The position numbers were made by a program, and so were the translations under genes. The notes beneath the pieces are model-generated. The model saw only the letters and a list, made by a program, of their open reading frames with translations, had not been told where the DNA came from and did no database searches. Source: Oscillochloris sp. (GTDB lineage Bacteria > Chloroflexota > Chloroflexia > Chloroflexales > Chloroflexaceae). Taken from it: 32,605 bases of DNA. The stretch spans positions 1-32,605 of the forward strand of contig JAAUQO010000054.1 in assembly GCA_012032775.1 (NCBI GenBank), read 5' to 3'. Shown piece by piece: positions 32,604-32,605 of this stretch. Position 1 is the first letter of the stretch. The number at the start of each line of letters is the position of its first letter.

Positions 32604-32605
32604 AG

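Noticed and set aside
32540..32605. CRISPR-like array
   Set aside because: The units are 7 bases with no spacers, so it is a simple tandem repeat.

Overview
The window looks like chromosomal DNA from a GC-rich bacterium of the phylum Chloroflexota, probably class Chloroflexia (relatives of Roseiflexus and Chloroflexus). This is an inference from the gene set: an MGDG-synthase-type glycosyltransferase, a KaiC homologue, several large GT-C-type membrane proteins, secreted proteins ending in a Tyr-Leu-Pro-like tail, a very short EF-Ts and intergenic palindromes. No rRNA, tRNA, CRISPR array, transposase or prophage gene was seen, and no photosynthesis gene that would fix the lifestyle.

Left part (1-13.7 kb). 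A minus-strand signalling pair comes first: a KaiC-like double RecA ATPase whose stop overlaps the start of a sensor histidine kinase that runs off the left edge. Divergent from it is a LacI-family regulator with a textbook promoter and an operator-like inverted repeat at its transcription start. It is followed by an orphan MalK/UgpC-type ABC ATPase. Two strong hairpins separate this from argC (minus). Next come an MGDG-synthase-like glycosyltransferase with an extra C-terminal domain and a 10-TM FtsX/MacB-type permease without an ATPase (plus). A minus-strand group follows: dgkA-like lipid kinase, UbiB-family kinase and a Nudix hydrolase.

Middle (13.7-26.6 kb). A compact divergent promoter drives dgkA leftwards and a histidine phosphatase rightwards. 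The phosphatase has a long, apparently structured leader. Then about 11.8 kb of minus-strand genes form a cell-surface glycan or export neighbourhood: three large polytopic GT-C-like proteins, one GT-B (GT4-like) glycosyltransferase, a SAM methyltransferase and two exported proteins (a sialidase-type beta-propeller and a single-pass protein with a probable carbohydrate-binding-like domain).

Right part (26.7-32.5 kb). This is the conserved translation and envelope operon rpsB-tsf-pyrH-frr-uppS-cdsA-rseP on the plus strand. It makes ribosomal protein S2, EF-Ts, UMP kinase, ribosome recycling factor, undecaprenyl diphosphate synthase, CDP-diglyceride synthase and the site-2 protease. Strong intergenic hairpins lie after rpsB and directly before pyrH, and an intrinsic terminator lies after cdsA. 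dxr, often found between cdsA and rseP, is absent here. The window ends in a (GGTTCTG)n heptamer tandem repeat.

Two families of dispersed palindromes recur in intergenic gaps. Several start codons were moved from the longest open frame to the one with a ribosome binding site, as noted per gene.
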